Source: Ochotona curzoniae (taxonomy: Eukaryota > Chordata > Mammalia > Lagomorpha > Ochotonidae). Taken from it: DNA of 64,000 nt. Position 1 is the stretch's first letter; every line of letters begins with the position of its first letter. The DNA is taken from positions 22,868,501 through 22,932,500 of the forward strand of contig NW_024467106.1 in the NCBI RefSeq assembly GCF_017591425.1, given 5' to 3'. A program made the translations under genes and the position numbers. Under the pieces are notes generated by a model, which saw only the letters and a program-made list of their open reading frames with translations, did no database searches and was not told where the DNA came from. This document shows positions 59,510-64,000 of the stretch, piece after piece.

Positions 59510-60950
59510 TTAATTTATGTTACTATGAAAAATAAATATGTTCCATTCTGCTCTTTGCGGGAAAAGTTTGTTGCATAATGAAACAAAATACTTGAGCGCC
59601 TTTGTGGAAGAGATGATGATAAAAATATATTTCCAAAGATGGGGATTCCCATTTAAATAATTGCCCCTAAAATAACACTGTAATTAAGCAGCTCCTTAGC
59701 ATCAAGTTTCTGGATTTTGGCAGAGACAACTGAGTTTCCCTTGAATTTTTCCCTCTTAGGAACAAAACAGGATTAATTGAATCACTGTGGCCAAATTCCT
59801 CCTACAGCTCCTGGAAAGAGTGCTACTCCTAGGCAGACAACACATCTATAACAAAGTATTAAGATTGCCTTTACCCACAAATGATCAAGTGACTCTCAGT
59901 TCTCACAGACTCATGCGTCTCAACACATTCTAATTTAACAAAAACATCAAGTCCACCATTCCTAAATTAACATTCACCAATATGAAAACTCCCTGCTGAA
60001 TTCAATACCGTAGCTTTCTTTTCTCTAGCCTGTTTAGTGTACATAAGTAGGCAAGATGTTCTGTGAGTCCAGCTAGCATCAGATTTGGATTCAAACCAGG
60101 CTTCCTTTTCATCCCATATAGCCGTGTTTATTTTGCTATTCCAGGAGATGAACTAGGAATCTACTGGGGAAACCAAATTCACAAGAATTAATTAATCGCA
60201 TTCAAGTACCGATACTTTGAGTAACACAGCTAGAGGAATATTCTGATACCACTTGCAACACCAGTTTAACCTCAGGCACACAAGCATGTCTATTTACCAC
60301 CGTAAGAAGGAAAGGCAAGAGGAGCCATCAAACAATGAGGAAACAGCTGTAACCTTCAGAGGCAAGCTGAAAGCATGTTCAAGATTCAAAGGTGTCTACA
60401 GACAGAAACCTAGGACATGAAATAATAAATGTAAAATGAAACAGCAACAAATGTTAGATTAAGAAAAATAATAATTAAATGCCAGGCCATACAATGCCTC
60501 AATCAGCAACAAACTTCAGTTTTAGAATACATTGCGAGTAGAGATATGATAAGGAAAAACAATCATATCTCCTGGAAAAGCGTGAATAAAAGTGGAGATA
60601 GAGGAAAAGAAAAGGAGAAAAGATACGGAACAATTATGCTGCATCTGTTTCTTATACATCAGCGGGGGGCGCTTTCCCCTAAATCAGTTGAACAGTCAGT
60701 GATGTGAAAGATGAGGGCTCGTTAGGCAGCCTGCAGACAGCACCTGAAATGGTTTGTCAAACAGTCATGCCTCTGAAAATCAACAAGGAACCAGGAGGTG
60801 ATGCTTCATTTACAGGGAAGAAGGGTAAAAGCAATCAAGGCCCAAAGACAGGGCAACGGGCTTTACACAAGCTCATTATACTCAGTTCTGCCAAAAAAAA
60901 AGACAAAGAGGCAGAATGTCAGAGTAGGAAACAAAAATTAAGGCAGCAGC
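59510..60950. other. No gene; conserved-looking patch at 59540-59800
   Basis: 59630-59700 is rich in homeodomain-like TAAT/ATTA cores ('catttaaataattgccccta', 'taacactgtaattaagcagc'). It lacks any repeat pattern, as conserved non-coding elements do. No coding signal is seen. Confidence 0.25.
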
Positions 60951-60954
60951 AAGG

Positions 60955-61150
60955 AAAGGACAAATATTTATCGAGTGCCTACCAGGTGCCTGATACCACA
61001 TATCATCTCTCTTTCACACACAGCAACCCAATCAACTCACATGGTTGCCACTTTGAGAAATAATAAAACTAAGACTCGCAAAGGATAATTTGCTCAAAAT
61101 TATGCTGCAATAATTCAAAAACAGATGTGCCCAGCTCCAAATCCCAACCT
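60955..61150 (-). mobile_element. MIR SINE relic (antisense)
   Basis: 'atttatcgagtgcctaccag', 'gtgcctgataccacatatca', 'ggttgccactttgagaaata' and 'ataaaactaagactcgcaaa' then 'gataatttgctcaaaatta' give a nearly full antisense MIR. Confidence 0.6.
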
Positions 61151-61154
61151 CTCA

Positions 61155-63185
61155 CACACAGCAAGGCTGTTTTCTAGGAACTAGTATATAATAAGGTTAA
61201 TATCCACTAATGAATTCAGGACTACACTAATAAAACAATTGTAGACACGTGAGTTGAGAGCTAATTATGACTGGAACTTCCATTTCTCACATGTCAGGAA
61301 GCTTGGAAGATGCGCAGTCGACCAGGAGGGAGAAGTGGGGACAGTGAGCACAGCTTTGTGAGCAGCATGAGTGTGAGGCTCCCTTTCTCGACAATAGAAA
61401 TGTTGCTGACACAATGGTCCAAGATGTCTTCAGATGGTTCCTCCAAATGCTTACCAAGCATCATGCTTACAAGAACACTACAGATGTCCTTCCAGGCCAG
61501 CAGCCCAGTTTCTCATACTGTGTGAATTGTCTGCTCGATGGATTTAAAGCTCACCATTGCCCAGGAAAAGGCCAAAATAAGCAGCATGGCTTGAGCAAGA
61601 CGACTCTCAAATCACCTGATTTTATAATTCAGCATCCAGCCCAGCAAGGCACATTTATTCAACAATATTTACTGAGCATTTCCTATGCACTGAATTTCAC
61701 TCATTCGTAAAAATCCAAAGACTCCTTGCGGTCATCTTAGCCAACTCTGATCTAGAAAGGAAGCCCATTCTTCAAGTCAAATCAAGTTTTTTTTCTGAAT
61801 AGTCAAGGTATTGGGAAGCACAAACGTGGTTCTCATTTTCCCAGCTTAAGATGATACAGTCTGTAAACTGGGACCACCCCCCTCCCTCAGAGAAGCTAGT
61901 ATCAGCTCAGTTTCAGCCTTCCCTAGAAATGCCACTATCAGCTCCTCCCTCTGAAGTCATGAACTCCTGAGGCATGGGACCCAGAGAGAAAGGCATACCC
62001 TGATTATGTATGCAAACTCCTTAACATCTTATTCCAACCCATCTTCATGAGCTACAGCTGCAGACCATGTAAGCTTCCTCCCAGGTTCCAACGAGTGGAT
62101 GAGAACAAAGATTTAGCCCTCTCCCTATCATGTCACATTATAATGATAGATCCTTTCAAAATTGTCATTCAGCATTGTAACAGCCAAGCATAAGTTATAT
62201 TTTCAGGAGACACAGAACAGTGTGAGCACCCAGTACAAAGACGTCCTGTCTTCTGAGGGCTGTCAGTATCTTGCAATAGACAGCATGCCTTCGAGACTTC
62301 AAGAAAAGGCCTGGACAAAATGAAAGAACCCATTGAAGAATGTCTCCAAAGCAACATAAAGATTCCAAAGATATTATTTAAATCCTGTGCCCTCTCCAGT
62401 ATCTACAATCACTAAATTTGGCAATCACCCTTTTTACATAATTTCTCTTTAATGAGATAAAGAAACCCAAGCAGTCTGAGTAAGTACTCTTAGAAATAAG
62501 GCTGCCTATCATTAATTACTCCTACTTACAAACAGGAAAATAGAGTGTGGCAGCCGTAACTAGAGAAGAAATACTGACCTCAGCAGTTTTATGTTCCGAT
62601 TCAACGAGAACTCCAGTGTGCTCCCCCAATCCCCATTTAGAACTCACCTTACTAAGCCTCTCCAATCAAGGAGCCCTGCCCACCTGCAGTTGCAATGTCT
62701 TCTGCCTACACAGACTAATCAGAAGAACAATTCAGCAACTTCAGCTTCAAGTCTAAAATGGACTGACTGACAAGGAAAGTCCTTGGGATGCTAAGAACAC
62801 AAATACTCCTGGGATCAAGCCTGAATACCACTTGGATCCCTGAAGGCTGGCTTGTCTTCATGGTTTGCAATCCCACTACTGTTTGAGCCTCTGCCAATCT
62901 TTCAGTGTTCTGTTTGCCCCACTGAGTGTGACAGAACCCAGCTATGGAGTAAGAATTCTAATGCTAAATGACCCTTCCTGAGAAGTCTCCTACAGATGTG
63001 GATGGGCAAAGAATGAAAAACTAACACAACTGGATGCTTGTTTTTTCCCTAGAGAGTAGAGCAATAATTTCACAAAAAGGCAGTGAGAAAAATTCAAAGC
63101 AAACAGGAAAAAACAACTAGAGCGTATAAGTGTATATGCCCAGGTTGGTCAGGATGGCAAAGGGATTTAAAACTGAATTTAAGTG
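61155..63185. other. No recognised feature
   Basis: About 2 kb of mixed composition with no gene or nameable repeat. A short L2/MIR-like trace may lie at 61640-61700. Confidence 0.35.
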
Positions 63186-63189
63186 CTGA

Positions 63190-63510
63190 TGTAATACGAC
63201 AGTAGATTAAGTCACTGCTTACGATGCTCACATCATGTATCAGAGTACTAGTTAAAGTCCCTGATGTTCTGTTTTCAATCCAGCTCTCTACTGTTTCACG
63301 TGAAAAGCAGCAGATGATAGCCCAAGTTGCAACCATGTGGGAGACCAGTTGCAGTTCTAGGATTCTGGCTTTAGTTTGGTCCAAGCCTAGCTCTAGCCAT
63401 GACTATACACGGGGGCAGTGAAACAGCAAATGCAAGATCTTGTTTTTCTCTCTGTCTCTCCCTCTCAAAGTCAGAAAGACTTTCAAATGAATAAATAAAT
63501 CAGTCTAAAA
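63190..63510 (+). mobile_element. Lagomorph SINE
   Basis: 'gacagtagattaagtcactg', 'ttttcaatccagctctctac', 'caaccatgtgggagaccagt', 'gattctggctttagtttggt' and 'ctctctgtctctccctctca', with tail GAATAAATAAATCAG. Confidence 0.85.
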
Positions 63511-63689
63511 AATTAAACTTAAAATGTTTAAATAGTAGTAATAAGAGCTAACATGAATCAAACTAAGGATATTGGTTGATGAAGGTCAAGACAGAATCAG
63601 CAGAGAGCTAACTACCAGGAAAGCTTACATAACCCTTGGCTACAGTGGTAGACCTGCACATAGCCAGAAAGCCACTTGCATCATGTGAC

Positions 63690-64000
63690 ACTGCCTAGTA
63701 GTTGAAACAATTGTAAAAATGACAACATGTATTCATATATAGACTTAAACATGGATTTTTGTAGCAACATTACTCATAATAGCACTACAAATAACTGTTT
63801 CCCAACAGAAGAATGGATAAGTAAAATTTTATGCGCTTGTGAAATGAAACGATACTCAGTAAGAAAAAGGAACATACCTCTCATAAGCATGATGATGGTG
63901 AACCTCACAAACATTACACAAACTGAAAGAAACCACACACACACAAAAAAATGTATATTGTCTGGTTCCATTTGTATGAAATGCCAGCCAAACAAAACTA
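63690..64000 (+). mobile_element. Old L1M 3' UTR-like sequence, runs off the window
   Basis: 'ttttgtagcaacattactca', 'cagaagaatggataagtaaa', 'gatgatggtgaacctcacaa' and 'tgtctggttccatttgtatg' then 'aaatgcc' follow the well-known L1M 3' UTR order. The end lies beyond the window. Confidence 0.65.

Noticed and set aside
60704..61063. 119-codon plus-strand open frame
   Set aside because: Its 3' third lies in an antisense MIR and the rest has no recognisable motif; lysine-rich frames arise easily in A-rich DNA.

Overview
This is mammalian nuclear DNA, almost certainly from a lagomorph and more likely a pika (Ochotona) than a rabbit. About two dozen copies of a tRNA-derived, roughly 330-bp SINE (the lagomorph C-repeat/CSINE) lie on both strands. 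Young copies have a head beginning GGGCCC, a pol III A-box-like segment, and a tail ending in an AATAAATAAATCTT-like string plus oligo-A. The order call rests on recognising this family; the pika call rests on head and tail variants and is inference.

I find no protein-coding gene that I can defend. The sequence is AT-rich and intergenic or deep intronic. It holds SINEs, L1 fragments of several ages, ancient MIR/L2/MaLR/DNA-transposon relics, microsatellites and retrocopies. The longest open frame (44497-45066, 189 codons) has no recognisable family.

Layout: 0-9.7 kb holds SINEs and old L1, with a 29-bp perfect inverted repeat at 4.83/5.20 kb. 9.7-21 kb holds old relics, a (GA)n tract and, at 18.7-19.3 kb, a young L1-type 3' end inserted into an older L1-type 3' end. 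At 21.2-21.7 kb is an RPL35 processed pseudogene with target-site duplications (TSDs). 23.9-33.2 kb holds SINEs, L2 and MIR. At 33.4-34.6 kb is a decayed RPL4 processed pseudogene carrying a 28-30-nt 5' fragment of U6 snRNA flanked by its own 15-bp TSD. 34.9-47.7 kb holds SINEs, MaLR LTRs and a MER2-like element. At 48.07-50.75 kb is a 2.65-kb TSD-bounded minus-strand retrotransposon dominated by about 30 tandem ~60-bp units. At 51.41-51.47 kb is a 36-nt 5' fragment of U2 snRNA with a 15-16-bp TSD. 52-64 kb holds more old L1, SINE, MIR and MaLR relics.

The most interesting content is (i) two independent 3'-truncated snRNA retro-insertions (U2 and U6) sharing one architecture, and (ii) a VNTR-bearing L1-type element whose two copies here differ from about 2 to about 30 repeat units. 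The features do not form a pathway; they record successive L1-driven retrotransposition. Boundaries of old repeats are approximate because no repeat library could be searched.
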